A stretch of DNA of 64,000 nucleotides from Halobellus inordinatus. Its GTDB lineage: Archaea; Halobacteriota; Halobacteria; Halobacteriales; Haloferacaceae. Position 1 is the first letter of the stretch; each line of letters opens with the position of its first letter. Under the pieces are notes generated by a model that was not told the origin of the DNA, did not search any database, and saw only the letters and a list, made by a program, of their open reading frames with translations. The stretch covers positions 310,001-374,000 of the forward strand of contig NZ_JANHAV010000002.1 in the NCBI RefSeq assembly GCF_024464655.1, read 5' to 3'. The translations under genes were made by a program, and so were the position numbers. Below are positions 47,017 through 55,711 of this stretch, one piece after another.

Positions 47017-47607
47017 TCACTGCCAGCGGTCTGCGAGTTCGTAGCGCGTGATCCCGGTGACGGTGCGACCGTCGCGTATCTCCCCGTCGAGCACGTCCGA
47101 CAGGAGGTCGTCGTACTCCGCGAGCGAAACGCGGATGCTCTCGTTGAAATCGAGGTCCTGCTCGGCCGTCGGCTCGCAATCACGGGCGAGATAGAAGTGG
47201 TGGACGCTGTTCAACAGCCCGTTCGCGGGCTCGATCGTGAACAACTGCCGGAGCGATCCTGCCTCGTAGCCGGTCTCTTCTGCGAGTTCGCGCCGCGCGA
47301 CCGCGTCGAGGTCGTCGTCGTCGGGTTCGGCGCTCCCAGCCGGGAGCCCGCGGTTGACCCGCCCGACGGCCTGCCGCCACTCCTCGATCAGGACGACCTC
47401 GCCGTCGGGCGTGAGCGGGAGGATCACGACCGCCTGCGGTTCCTCGACGTAGTGGAAGCCGGTCTCGGTGCCGTTCGGCAAGACGACGTCGTCGCGGCGG
47501 ACGTCGAACCCCGGACAGGTGTAGTCGATCTCGGTCCCGGTCGTCTCCCAGGCCAGTTCTTCGGCGTCATCCCCAGGATCGTCGGAGTCGGCGTCGCGCT
47601 CGCTCAT
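47017..47607 (-). CDS. NUDIX hydrolase, ADP-ribose pyrophosphatase type, 196 aa
   Basis: The Nudix box is GSAEPDDDDLDAVARRELAEETGY (near residues 90-113), with the catalytic REL.EE.G intact and an Asp in place of the first Glu of the consensus. The N-terminal GFHYVEEPQAVVILPLTPDGEVVLIEEWRQAVGR is typical of ADP-ribose pyrophosphatases. Cytosolic, hydrolysing nucleoside diphosphate derivatives. ATG 47607 is chosen; an ATG seven codons upstream is possible. Its last codons plus stop are repeated 23 bases downstream. Confidence 0.9.
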   Translation of the reverse strand: MSERDADSDDPGDDAEELAWETTGTEIDYTCPGFDVRRDDVVLPNGTETGFHYVEEPQAVVILPLTPDGEVVLIEEWRQAVGRVNRGLPAGSAEPDDDDLDAVARRELAEETGYEAGSLRQLFTIEPANGLLNSVHHFYLARDCEPTAEQDLDFNESIRVSLAEYDDLLSDVLDGEIRDGRTVTGITRYELADRWQ

Positions 47608-47681
47608 ACCGAATTCTCCAGTCCGCATCGCCAAGAATTGGCCGGGTCGGCGTGACCGGATCGTCTCCGTACGCTCGCTCG

Positions 47682-48977
47682 TCAGCCGCGGAGCCGGTCT
47701 CGAAGCACGAGTCCGCCACCGCCGAGGACACAGCCGAGCGAGACGAGCGTGATCGCGACGTGAATCTCGGTGAACCAGAAGGGCGTCTGAAGCCCGGTCT
47801 GGAAGATCATCAGGAGGAACGACAGCACCGGGACGTTGCGGCCGTCTCCGATCGTCGTCGGCTCGTCCCCGTCTGCATCGGAGTAGGACGTCGCCCCGAC
47901 CGTCTCGCCCGCCGGCAGGCGTTCGGCCTCGTAGGGCACCTGCGGCGTCTCGTAACTCCAGACGGTCGCGCCCGTCCGGTTCACTTCGACGACGCGCTGA
48001 TTCAGCGAGTCCGTGATCAGCGTGTTGCCGTTGGGGAGCCGATCGGCGTCCCGCGGCCAGTTGAAGTTGACGCCCTCCGCGGCGTAGATTTCCCACGCGG
48101 CCGTCCATTCGCCGTTCTCGCCGCGCGTGAGTTCGACGATGCGGTCGTTGTGGCTGTCGGCGACGAGGACGCTCCCGTTGCCCAGCCACTGCGGATTGTG
48201 CTGCTGGCGGAGGAGCGTCGGATCGCCCTGCGTGGGCTCGCCGTCGCCCTCGTTGATCACTTCGACGACGCCCTCGCCGCGTTCGACGATCACCAGTTGG
48301 TGGGCGTTGCGGACGGAGACGAGATACCGGTCCTCGGAGATGACATCGACGTCGTTGATGTGGAGCCAGTCGGTCTTCGTGGGATCAGCGGGCGCGTCGT
48401 ACCGCGAACTCGCGTTCCACTGCCAGGTGATCTCGCCGTCTTTCACCGTAAAGATCCGCTCGTACTCCATATCGGTGACGAGGAACTCGCCCGAGTCGAG
48501 GCGCTCGACGTCGTGGACCTCGCTGTTCGCCCGGCTCCGGACCGGGAAGGAGTACTCGTACTGGATTTCGGGGTCGGCCCCGCTGTCGGCGTTCGGATCG
48601 ATGATCCGGAAGCCGGTGTGGGTGCACGGCGACTCGTAGGGGCCGCAGTCGTCGTAGCCGCTGTCCATAAACCCGGCCATCACGCTGCCGTTCGCCAGCA
48701 CCGTGACGTCGAAGTAGCTGTCAGTCTCGCCGGCCCGCCAGACGGTCTGGCGGCCGTCGAGCAGGTAGACCGAACCCTTCTCGTGGAGTCCCGGGCCGCC
48801 GCCCTGCGAGCCGACGAGCGTCTGCCGCGTCTCGCCGTCGCCGGCGGCACCGACGTTGGGCGCGAGCGCGGCACCGACGGCGAGCGAGGAGACGAAGAGG
48901 ACGACGCCGACGACCGCGAGCGCGGCACCGGCGCGCTGTCCCGTGAGAGAGCTATCGGAGGGGGCCTTGGGAGGCAT
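47682..48977 (-). CDS. Arylsulfotransferase (ASST)-type membrane-anchored propeller, 431 aa
   Basis: An N-terminal helix (about 17-40) and a C-terminal helix (about 400-422) anchor a large extracytoplasmic beta-propeller with repeats such as HDVERLDSGEFLVTDMEYERIFTV, HINDVDVISEDRYLVSVRNAHQLVIV and WPRDADRLPNGNTLITDSLNQRVVEV. This arrangement matches archaeal arylsulfotransferase-family proteins. The catalytic histidine of true ASST cannot be assigned with certainty, so sulfotransferase activity is unproven. ATG 48977. Confidence 0.83.
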   Translation of the reverse strand: MPPKAPSDSSLTGQRAGAALAVVGVVLFVSSLAVGAALAPNVGAAGDGETRQTLVGSQGGGPGLHEKGSVYLLDGRQTVWRAGETDSYFDVTVLANGSVMAGFMDSGYDDCGPYESPCTHTGFRIIDPNADSGADPEIQYEYSFPVRSRANSEVHDVERLDSGEFLVTDMEYERIFTVKDGEITWQWNASSRYDAPADPTKTDWLHINDVDVISEDRYLVSVRNAHQLVIVERGEGVVEVINEGDGEPTQGDPTLLRQQHNPQWLGNGSVLVADSHNDRIVELTRGENGEWTAAWEIYAAEGVNFNWPRDADRLPNGNTLITDSLNQRVVEVNRTGATVWSYETPQVPYEAERLPAGETVGATSYSDADGDEPTTIGDGRNVPVLSFLLMIFQTGLQTPFWFTEIHVAITLVSLGCVLGGGGLVLRDRLRG

Positions 48978-49060
48978 CGACTGCGTGTGGCAAGCACGAG
49001 CGGCGAGAAAAACCGTTCGGTGTGAAACCGCTCGGTGTGGAGACTACGCTCCCGCGTCGG

Positions 49061-49456
49061 CTACTCCCACTCGGCTTTCAACTCGATCTGATACCCGAAC
49101 GGGTCCGTGACGTAGACGGCTGGGGCGACGCCGGTCGCGCCCAGGGGGTCCAGCCGTCGGTCGATCTCGATGCCGGCGTCGTCGAGCGTCGCTTCGATCC
49201 CGTCGATCGTCTCGTCGACGCGGATCGCGACGTGATCGTACGCGGCCTTCGTCGGTTCCTCGAACCCGTCGCTGGGCTGGAGGTGGATCACCGCGCCGGG
49301 TGCGAGCCGTACCGAGAAGAACGGCTTTGCCCCCGATTCGTACAGGTCCATCCCGTCGATACCGAAGCCGAGCGCGTCGCGGTAGAACCCGAGCGCGGTC
49401 TCGATTCGGTCTTCGGGAATGTGGAGTTTGACGTGGTCGATCGCAGTCGCGTTCAC
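49061..49456 (-). CDS. VOC-family (glyoxalase/dioxygenase superfamily) protein, 131 aa
   Basis: A single vicinal-oxygen-chelate domain made of two beta-alpha-beta-beta-beta units: AIDHVKLHIPEDRIETALGFYRDALGFG and YDHVAIRVDETIDGIEATLDDAGIEID, ending in VTDPFGYQIELKAEW with the terminal metal-ligand glutamate. Putative metal ligands are His, His and Glu. Function unresolved. GTG 49456 is used because upstream in-frame residues are not part of the domain; the downstream gene is convergent on neither side. Confidence 0.85.
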   Translation of the reverse strand: MNATAIDHVKLHIPEDRIETALGFYRDALGFGIDGMDLYESGAKPFFSVRLAPGAVIHLQPSDGFEEPTKAAYDHVAIRVDETIDGIEATLDDAGIEIDRRLDPLGATGVAPAVYVTDPFGYQIELKAEWE

Positions 49457-49594
49457 ACTCTGTGTTCGGTCCTCGACGACAAAAGTCCGTGTGGCCGTGG
49501 GGACCCCTCGTCCCCCACTTATGGTCGATGTACCTGGCCGATATCGATACATCCGAAGACCTATTCCGTCCCGCGGGTAGGGCGAACCTACACG

Positions 49595-50737
49595 ATGTTC
49601 GTCGGCCACGAGTTCCTGGCGTTCGCACTCGCTGGCTTGGGTGCCACCCGTCTCGGCGGCGACGAGCGCGCGTCCTTATGGCTCGGAGCCGTCGCCGCAC
49701 TCGCGGCGTTGCTGCCGGACCTCGACGTCGTCTACGCGGTCGCGACCTACGCGGCCGCCGTCGCAGGCGGCACGCCGCTCGGCTGGGAGGCGTTCTGGGG
49801 CGTCGCCAACGGGGTCCACCGCGTCGTCACCCACCCGCTCCCTGTCGGCGTCGTCGGGACGCTGGTCTTCGGCGCGACTGTCGTTGCTGTTCGACGCGGA
49901 CGCGGGACGAACTCGAATCTCGCACGGCCGACCGATTCGACCGGACCCAACGATGTCGAGCCCCCGTCTCCGATCGCTCGCCGACATAGCTCCATTCCCG
50001 CTGTCGCGGGCGTCGCCGTCGCTGTCGTCGCCGCTATCACGCTTCTCGCGACGTTTTACACCACTGACGGGGGGGCTGCGACACTCGTCGCTGCCGCTTT
50101 CCTCCTCGTCGTCGGCGTCGTCGGCGCCCTCGCGGGCCGTCGAACCACCGCTGCGTTCGCTGGCGACCGGACGTCGCTATCGTCGACGGCACTGACAGCC
50201 GCTGCCGGCGTCGGCTTCCTCACGCATCCGTTCGGCGACGTCTTCCTGGCCGCGCCGCCGCCGCTGCTCTCCCCGTTCGGACCGCCGCTTCTCACCGAGC
50301 GGATCGTCCTCGCGACCGATCCGACGCTGAATCTCCTCGGCGTTCTGTTCGCGGAGGTCGCGACCGTCTGGGCGGGCGTCGCGGTGTTTTCGCGCGTGAC
50401 CGCCGATCGGCTCGGGGGGGTCCGGCTTCGGGGCGCAGTCGACGCCCGTGCCGCACTCGGCGTCGGATACGCCCCGGCCGCGTTCCTCCTCCCGCGTCCG
50501 ACGATCGCGGACGCACACGTCCTCGGATTCACGATCGTCCCGCTGGCTATCGTCGTCGCGCTCTGGGCCGGCCGGTCGGCCCGCGCTCGACTGCAACGCG
50601 CCGACGCCGAGGCGACTGCGACGGCGGATCGATCAGCGCCCGCTCGCGTCGATGCGGCGTACGTCAGCGTCGTCGTCGGCCTGACGACGCTCACGCTGGC
50701 GGGTGTCGCGTACGGTGCTGCGTATCTGCTCCTCTGA
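49595..50737 (+). CDS. DUF457-type membrane metal-dependent hydrolase, 380 aa
   Basis: Membrane protein with the DUF457 pattern: MFVGHEFLAFALAG with the first His at residue 5, LAALLPDLDVVYA near residue 40 (acidic pair), and HRVVTHPLPV near 80. Later helices include GFLTHPFGDVF near residue 212 with another His/Asp pair. These His/Asp residues at membrane faces suggest a metallohydrolase related to YdjM and phospholipase C zinc folds; the substrate is unknown. ATG 49595 gives the conserved opening. Confidence 0.85.
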   Translation: MFVGHEFLAFALAGLGATRLGGDERASLWLGAVAALAALLPDLDVVYAVATYAAAVAGGTPLGWEAFWGVANGVHRVVTHPLPVGVVGTLVFGATVVAVRRGRGTNSNLARPTDSTGPNDVEPPSPIARRHSSIPAVAGVAVAVVAAITLLATFYTTDGGAATLVAAAFLLVVGVVGALAGRRTTAAFAGDRTSLSSTALTAAAGVGFLTHPFGDVFLAAPPPLLSPFGPPLLTERIVLATDPTLNLLGVLFAEVATVWAGVAVFSRVTADRLGGVRLRGAVDARAALGVGYAPAAFLLPRPTIADAHVLGFTIVPLAIVVALWAGRSARARLQRADAEATATADRSAPARVDAAYVSVVVGLTTLTLAGVAYGAAYLLL

Positions 50738-51032
50738 GTGACGCTCCGAGCCCCGCTCCAGCGCCGACTCGGGCGGCAGTCAGGCCTAATTATGTTACTG
50801 GTACAAACATTTAGCAGTACTCAGCATAACTTTACGAACGTCTGTCACATCTCGTCGCCCTCGACTCACCGCTCGCCACTCGCCCCGCGATTCCGCCGCT
50901 ACCTCCGCTTTCCCCATTTCTCCTCCGCCGCGACCAGTCAGACGGGCGCCGTCGACGCCCGGATACGAATCTGCCGAGTGCGCGGGCGCTAGGTATTGCA
51001 CCGAACGATCACGATAGCCCACGGGAGCAACG
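50738..51032. other. Intergenic region, 295 bp
   Basis: No gene or A/B/C element is seen. The first third is unusually A/T-rich for this genome (TAATTATGTTAC near 50787, TTTAGCAG, CATAACTTTACG), consistent with promoter sequence; the remainder is normal in composition. Confidence 0.5.
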
Positions 51033-51374
51033 ATGGGAACTGACGCCGACACCTCGATCGAACTGCTGGAGTCGCTCACGCCGCTGTGGTGGCAGGGAGC
51101 GATCGTGTTCTTCCTCCTCGGTGACTCGCTGACGACGTTCGTCGGGTACCAGATGCACACGGTCGTCGAAGCGAGCCCCGTGGCCGCCTGGTTCATCAGT
51201 TCCCACGGAATGTTGCTGCTAGTCCCGGTCAAGGTGGCGGTCGTCTGTGGATTCTACGGGCTGTATCGCGCCACTCCGCGGCCACACAACATCGGCGTAC
51301 CGCTGGGCCTGTGCGCACTGGGCTTCGTCGTCACGGTGTGGAACAGTGCGGTGATCGTCGCGGCCCTGCTGTAA
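51033..51374 (+). CDS. Small membrane protein with GDSLTT motif (DUF5658-like), 113 aa
   Basis: Three predicted helices: residues about 18-40 with LGDSLTTFVGYQ, 60-80 with LLLVPVKVAVVCGFYGL, and 92-112. The D-S-L-T-T followed by E-A-S-P is similar to the polar motif of haloarchaeal DUF5658 membrane proteins, but I am not certain of the family. Function unknown. ATG 51033 is the first start. Confidence 0.72.
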   Translation: MGTDADTSIELLESLTPLWWQGAIVFFLLGDSLTTFVGYQMHTVVEASPVAAWFISSHGMLLLVPVKVAVVCGFYGLYRATPRPHNIGVPLGLCALGFVVTVWNSAVIVAALL

Positions 51375-51528
51375 CGTGCGGGACACAGCGACTCCTTCTG
51401 CAGCGTGCTCTCCCACCGAAATAACAGTTACTTGATTGCTATCATACCCTGAAAATTATAGGGCAGCAAGGGACACTCCCGGACGTGAAGCGAGTTGCGT
51501 CTATGATTAACGGGGGCCGCCAGCGACG

Positions 51529-52035
51529 ATGAGCAGCGACGATGACTCCGAGACCACCCGGACTGACACCGAGGACTCTCGGTTTTCGGTCGAGCGCTAC
51601 TCCGTCGTACTCAACCGCTTCGTCCACGGCGTCGAGATGGTTGCCGCGACGGTGTTCGCCATCCTCTTTGCGACCGGCGTGGTCGATCTGATGCTCCAGA
51701 TCGCCGACGCGGTCCGGAACGGCAATATCACGGACCCGCTCGTCGTTATCGGCTTCATCGACACGGGGCTCCTGCTCTTGATCATCGTCGAGGTGTATCA
51801 GACGGTCCTGGCGTACGTCGAAGAGAACCAGACGCGTCGGATCGTGCAACTGGTCATCTACACCGGCGTCATCGCGATGGTCCGGAAGGCCATCATCTTC
51901 CGGACCGGCGAGTACGCGACGGTGCAGGACGCCTTGATCGCCGCGGGTGCGTACGCCCTCCTCATCTTCGCGCTGGTCAGCCTGCTCTTTGCGGAGCGCG
52001 TCTACGGCGACGACACCCCGTTGATGGCTGGCTGA
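51529..52035 (+). CDS. PsiE-family membrane protein, 168 aa
   Basis: Phosphate-starvation-inducible PsiE-type protein with four helices after a polar N-terminus: VLNRFVHGVEMVAATVFAILFATGVVDL (about 27-54), DPLVVIGFIDTGLLLLIIVEVYQTVLAYV (about 69-97), RIVQLVIYTGVIAMVRKAIIF (about 104-124), and a final helix near 140-160. PsiE is widespread and its role is not established. ATG 51529. The leader has an A/T-rich patch around 51450-51461. Confidence 0.82.
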   Translation: MSSDDDSETTRTDTEDSRFSVERYSVVLNRFVHGVEMVAATVFAILFATGVVDLMLQIADAVRNGNITDPLVVIGFIDTGLLLLIIVEVYQTVLAYVEENQTRRIVQLVIYTGVIAMVRKAIIFRTGEYATVQDALIAAGAYALLIFALVSLLFAERVYGDDTPLMAG

Positions 52036-52077
52036 GCCTCTGCCTCGGGAGCTTCTCATCACTGCACGCTGCCGTGT

Positions 52078-52785
52078 TCACGTGCCGCGCGCTCTGAGCG
52101 CCGAAAGGATCTCCTGAACCCGTTCTGGATCGTTCGTCCAACAGCCTTGGTACCCGTCTGACTCCTCCCGTGCGAGGAGCGCGCAGGCTTGTGTGTCGTC
52201 GCCACCGCCGTCGAACGCGAGCGTCCAGTACTGGCCGAGTTCGGAATCGTCGTCGCCGTGATAGGTCACGCCGTCGATCGCCGACGGCGTCCAGTCTTCG
52301 ACCCCGTGGACGTGAATGTGGAGGGCCGTCTCCCGTGCGAGGTACCGATAGGTCGCCGCCTGTGGTTCGAACGCGGACAACTGCTGAAAGCTCACGCGGA
52401 GCGTCCCGCGCCCGACGCGGAGGGCGCGATCCTCGATCTCTCGTGAGACGGCCAGGAGTTCGCTGCGCTCCATCGTCGCGAACGTCGTCTCGTCGAGTAC
52501 CTCGAACAGCGCGCGATACCCCGCCGAGACGTCGCTTCGATCCCCCGGCCGGGCGATCGGCGGCTCGAGCAGTCCCTCCACGCTCTCGACCGGGAGAACG
52601 CCGGTAAATTTGCCGTCCTCTCTGATGGCGAGAAAGGGGGCTGGCCCACCGGGCGGGAGCACTCGATGCGTCACGTCGACGCCGTGGCGCGCGAACCAGG
52701 ATTCGAGGTCCGTCTCGTCGGCGCCCCGGTAGACGACGAACTGCTTTCGTGGGTGTGCTGTCGCTTCGAGGATCGCATCGAGCAT
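52078..52785 (-). CDS. DICT-domain sensory protein, 235 aa
   Basis: A DICT domain, found in diguanylate-cyclase and two-component proteins and thought to sense light or small molecules, covers about residues 95-220: SELLAVSREIEDRALRVGRGTLRVSFQQLSAFEPQAATYRYLAR and HIHVHGVEDW. The N-terminal 80 residues (MLDAILEATAHPRKQFVVYRGADETDLESWFARHG) form another alpha/beta unit. It begins two bases after the DUF7344 gene ends on the same strand, an operon. Likely signal input to the regulator. Confidence 0.82.
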   Translation of the reverse strand: MLDAILEATAHPRKQFVVYRGADETDLESWFARHGVDVTHRVLPPGGPAPFLAIREDGKFTGVLPVESVEGLLEPPIARPGDRSDVSAGYRALFEVLDETTFATMERSELLAVSREIEDRALRVGRGTLRVSFQQLSAFEPQAATYRYLARETALHIHVHGVEDWTPSAIDGVTYHGDDDSELGQYWTLAFDGGGDDTQACALLAREESDGYQGCWTNDPERVQEILSALRARGT

Positions 52786-52787
52786 CG

Positions 52788-53180
52788 CTAGGACTGCGAC
52801 GTCTCGGCCTCGATGCTCCTCGTGATCAGGTCCTCGACGGCGGCATCGACGTCCTCGGCGCGCACGACTCCGGTATCGGCGTCGTATTCTACGAGACCCA
52901 GATCTTCGAGCAGCGGGAGGTGACTGTGCACCAGTTCGAGGGCGATTCGATCGTGGTCCTCGACGGTCGCCATCGCGCCTGTCTCCGTCGTCTCCCACCC
53001 GGCGAGCACGGTCGCGAGTTCGTCGACGGTACTGTCTGAGTGCTCGATCACGAACGACAACAGGCGGCGCCGCCGCGTGGAGGCGAGCGCGCGGTAGAAC
53101 TGATCGTCCGCGAGCCACGGAGTCTCGTCTGCGTCCGCTGTCTCTCCGCTTTTCGATTGCCCCTCCTGGTCGTCGGCCAT
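52788..53180 (-). CDS. DUF7344-type winged-helix regulator, 130 aa
   Basis: Residues about 25-110 look like a winged-helix domain related to ArsR regulators and commonly labelled DUF7344: DDQFYRALASTRRRRLLSFVIEHSDSTVDELATVLAGWE, then RIALELVHSHLPLLEDLGLVEYDADTGVV. The N-terminal 20 residues are acidic and flexible. ATG 53180. A perfect 14-bp palindrome lies in its promoter region. It is upstream of and nearly contiguous with the DICT gene, suggesting a regulator-sensor pair. Confidence 0.85.
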   Translation of the reverse strand: MADDQEGQSKSGETADADETPWLADDQFYRALASTRRRRLLSFVIEHSDSTVDELATVLAGWETTETGAMATVEDHDRIALELVHSHLPLLEDLGLVEYDADTGVVRAEDVDAAVEDLITRSIEAETSQS

Positions 53181-53197
53181 AAGATTACTTTATTGTG

Positions 53198-53211
53198 TAT
53201 TGGTACCAATA
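53198..53211. promoter_or_regulatory. Palindromic operator candidate upstream of DUF7344 gene
   Basis: TATTGGTACCAATA is a perfect 14-bp palindrome, 18-31 bases upstream of ATG 53180, overlapping the expected TATA position. It suits negative autoregulation by the DUF7344 protein; binding is not shown. Confidence 0.45.
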
Positions 53212-53303
53212 AACATTCTCACTAGCCACTTGGTAGGTGTCCTCTGCAGCGCTCGACAGCGTGCTATCGAATTGTGATCGCTACGCGTCGCTCGCCGGGA
53301 AAG

Positions 53304-53337
53304 ATGCGGGAGAAGTGGCCCGGCGCAGATATCGAAC
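53304..53337. repeat. Partial copy of the tRNA-Pro 3' end and its flank
   Basis: 34 bases matching 53447-53479 with one substitution and one inserted base. The copied portion covers the last 21 bases of the tRNA gene and 12 bases downstream. The 109 bases between the copies contain no gene. Confidence 0.8.
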
Positions 53338-53458
53338 ACGGGAAGACGGTCGCTCACTGTGTTCGCGCTGCGACTTCCCTGCTCGAATCTGCTTGACGAC
53401 TTCCGCCCGCGTTTCAGACTGCTCGCTTCGCTCGCAGTAGTGTGAAATGCGGGAGAAG

Positions 53459-53531
53459 TGGGCCGGCGCAGATTCGAACTGCGGTTACGGCCACCCGAAG
53501 GCCGAAGGATACCAAGCTACCCCACCGGCCC
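53459..53531 (-). tRNA. tRNA-Pro (anticodon CGG), 73 nt without CCA
   Basis: Acceptor stem GGGCCGG/CCGGCCC with discriminator A. The D arm is GGGGTAGCTTGGTATCCT. The anticodon stem CGGCC/GGCCG is perfect, with loop TTCGGGT (U33, anticodon CGG). Variable loop TAAC; T arm CGCAG-TTCGAAT-CTGCG. No intron. It decodes CCG, a frequent codon at this G+C. CCA is not encoded. Confidence 0.95.
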
Positions 53532-53620
53532 GCACACGAATAGTTGCCGTTCGTTCTTTTAACGCTTCCGAACCGAACGCGAATTCCCCTGTGACACCCC
53601 ACCTGCACCCACCCGGGCGG

Positions 53621-54052
53621 TCACTGTTCGAAGTACTGGTCGCGGTGACGACGACACCCGGGATTGAACGCCGCTCCGCAGCGTGGGCACGCATCGTCGC
53701 CGTCGAGGTACGTCCGCGCCGACAGCGTCACCCCGCAGACGCCACACAGGACGGCCGGTTCGTCGAAGCGCTCCCGAGGCCACGGCTCGGGGTCGTGATC
53801 GGCAGTTTCGGCGTGACACGTGTAACACGGTGGGAACCTCTCACAGCACCCGAACCGGAGGGCGACGACGTCGACGGCGCTGTCCCAGTGAGCACACCGC
53901 GTCTCGGCGTCGACAGCGACGCCACGGAGCGGCACGCGAAAACGCTCGTCGACTGCGGGTGCTGTGGTCGTCCGTCGACCCTGCTTCTCGTCTCCTTGGC
54001 CGCGTTCCGGCCGATTTCCGTTCATCCGTTCCCCCCCGTACTCTCCGTCCAT
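53621..54052 (-). CDS. CHY-type zinc finger protein, 143 aa
   Basis: CHY zinc finger (about residues 45-138) with the ordered ligands RCAHWDSAVDVVALRFGCCERFPPCYTCHAE, then VLCGVCGVTLSAR and CPRCGAAFNPGC. Typical CHY domains bind three zinc ions; in eukaryotes they accompany RING domains, while stand-alone archaeal versions are uncharacterised. ATG 54052 lies four bases after the stop of trmY on the same strand, so it is probably translated from the trmY mRNA; ATG 54025 is an alternative. Confidence 0.83.
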   Translation of the reverse strand: MDGEYGGERMNGNRPERGQGDEKQGRRTTTAPAVDERFRVPLRGVAVDAETRCAHWDSAVDVVALRFGCCERFPPCYTCHAETADHDPEPWPRERFDEPAVLCGVCGVTLSARTYLDGDDACPRCGAAFNPGCRRHRDQYFEQ

Positions 54053-54056
54053 CCCG

Positions 54057-54653
54057 TCAGTACGTGGTGTAGCCGTCGGTGTCGAGATAGTTGTGCGCGA
54101 CGGTGATCGCGTGGTCGGCGTGGAGCACCTCGGGACCGAGGCGGACGCGCTCGTCGGCCGCATCGGCCAGTAGCGACGCCTCGCGCTCGGTGAAATCGTG
54201 GTGATCCGAGAGTACGAACAGCGGATTGGTCGGCGGTTCGACGTCGGCGACGGGGTCGCCGTCCTCGTGGAGCTCGACGACCGTTGCGTCGCCGGCGACG
54301 TCTTCGAGCGTCGCCTCGAAGCCCATCTGCCGGATCGAGACGCCCGGCGTGCTCTCGGCGGGCATATGCCCGATCGCGTCCTCGCGGTGCTCCAGCGCCG
54401 TGCGAATCAGCGCCGCGGTGCTCCGCTCGTCGGGATTGAGGCGGTGCAGGTCGCTCCCCTCGAACCGCACGGTGAACTCGTCGCCGAGTACCAGGTGCAC
54501 TCGCACGTCGTCGCGGATCGAGTGTGAGAGGAAGAACGCGCTGTTGACGCAGCGACAGAGGACGTCGAGCCGTCCCGCGCCGCCGGCGAGGTCGTCGAGC
54601 GAGAACCCGGGCGTCGTCGGCGCGTCGTGTCCGACGATCAGAAACTGTCGCAT
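54057..54653 (-). CDS. trmY: tRNA (pseudouridine(54)-N1)-methyltransferase TrmY, 198 aa
   Basis: SPOUT methyltransferase that makes 1-methylpseudouridine at tRNA position 54 in archaea. Visible: [44 protein letters not shown], a family opening, [19 protein letters not shown] near residue 70, and the trefoil-knot SAM site [19 protein letters not shown] near 142. The pseudouridine substrate is made by Pus10, encoded at 59393. ATG 54653. Heads a two-gene unit with the CHY protein. Confidence 0.95.
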   Translation of the reverse strand: MRQFLIVGHDAPTTPGFSLDDLAGGAGRLDVLCRCVNSAFFLSHSIRDDVRVHLVLGDEFTVRFEGSDLHRLNPDERSTAALIRTALEHREDAIGHMPAESTPGVSIRQMGFEATLEDVAGDATVVELHEDGDPVADVEPPTNPLFVLSDHHDFTEREASLLADAADERVRLGPEVLHADHAITVAHNYLDTDGYTTY

Positions 54654-54718
54654 AGGCGTTCTCCCCGCTCGAACACCAAGAGTCGTCCGTTCTGAAAAAC
54701 CGGGTCCGCGGGCCCGCC

Positions 54719-55711
54719 TCAGAGTGTCGGCATCGGCAGCGTCGGTCCTGTGCCGTTCTCCGACCCCGTCGACGGCGGTGTCGGCGCGTTGCCCGTCTTC
54801 TGTCCGCTCACGAGGAAGTCGGCCAGGTTGCCGATGAACGCTTCGTTGTCGGCGGTGTACGCGTCGGTCGGTGCGAGAAAGTCGGTGTCCCCGACCATTG
54901 CCACGTCACCGGACTGCACCGCGACGGCGTACGTGTCGGCGCGGCGGGTCGTCGAGAGCTTCGTCTGCTCGATCGCCGTCAGCGCGCGCTCTCCGCTGTC
55001 AGTCGAGACGGCGACCGACCCGCGGAACACGACGCGATCGACGTCCTGCGAGAGCGATCCGCTTCCGGCGGTCGCGTAGATGCTCTTGAAGTTGTGCTGG
55101 TACTCGTGCATATTGAACAGGTACCCCGAGTGTCCGGCGACGCCGAACGTCGAACTCAGGCCGGGACCGCCGCTCGATGGTTGCTGGGGCCCGACTCCGA
55201 GTCCGAGGATGCTGAGTATGGACCCGGACGAAGACGCGGGGTCCGAGAGCAACAGGACGCGGCCGCCCGCGTCGTTGAACGCGCGGACGCCGGCGAGCTG
55301 TTCGGGTGTGTACGCCTGCGTCGGGTTCGCGACCAGCAGTGCGTCCGCGCTCCGGAGCGATTCGTTCCACGCGGAGCCGCGGGCCTGCTCTTGAGTCACG
55401 AACCGGACTTCGTGGCCGTTCTCGACGAGCGTGTTCACGAGCGTCGAGAGCTTTTCGTCGGAGAACTCGTTTCCGTGTGCCTTGTCGACGAGAACCGTCT
55501 TTCCGGTGGCGTCGCTGTCCATCGTGATCTCACCGGTCTCGTCGGCGGCGGCCACGCGGGCCGCGTCGAGGTCGGCCTGCTGTTGCGCGAGGTTCGACAC
55601 TTCCGGGGTGTCGCCGCCCGAGAAGATCGGAAGCACCGCTGCGCCACCGACAATGAGCGCGACGACGACGACGAACGCGACTGCGGGTCCGGTGAGGTCA
55701 CGCGCTTCCAT
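54719..55711 (-). CDS. DUF4350 membrane-anchored protein, 330 aa
   Basis: One N-terminal membrane helix (about 8-30), then an extracytoplasmic region with a GATase-like alpha/beta domain (DUF4350): [34 protein letters not shown] near residue 72 and [37 protein letters not shown] near 125. It ends in a low-complexity Pro/Thr/Ser/Gly tail. Its start overlaps the S49 peptidase gene by 14 bases, so they are co-translated; the pair may form a membrane complex. Confidence 0.83.
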   Translation of the reverse strand: MEARDLTGPAVAFVVVVALIVGGAAVLPIFSGGDTPEVSNLAQQQADLDAARVAAADETGEITMDSDATGKTVLVDKAHGNEFSDEKLSTLVNTLVENGHEVRFVTQEQARGSAWNESLRSADALLVANPTQAYTPEQLAGVRAFNDAGGRVLLLSDPASSSGSILSILGLGVGPQQPSSGGPGLSSTFGVAGHSGYLFNMHEYQHNFKSIYATAGSGSLSQDVDRVVFRGSVAVSTDSGERALTAIEQTKLSTTRRADTYAVAVQSGDVAMVGDTDFLAPTDAYTADNEAFIGNLADFLVSGQKTGNAPTPPSTGSENGTGPTLPMPTL

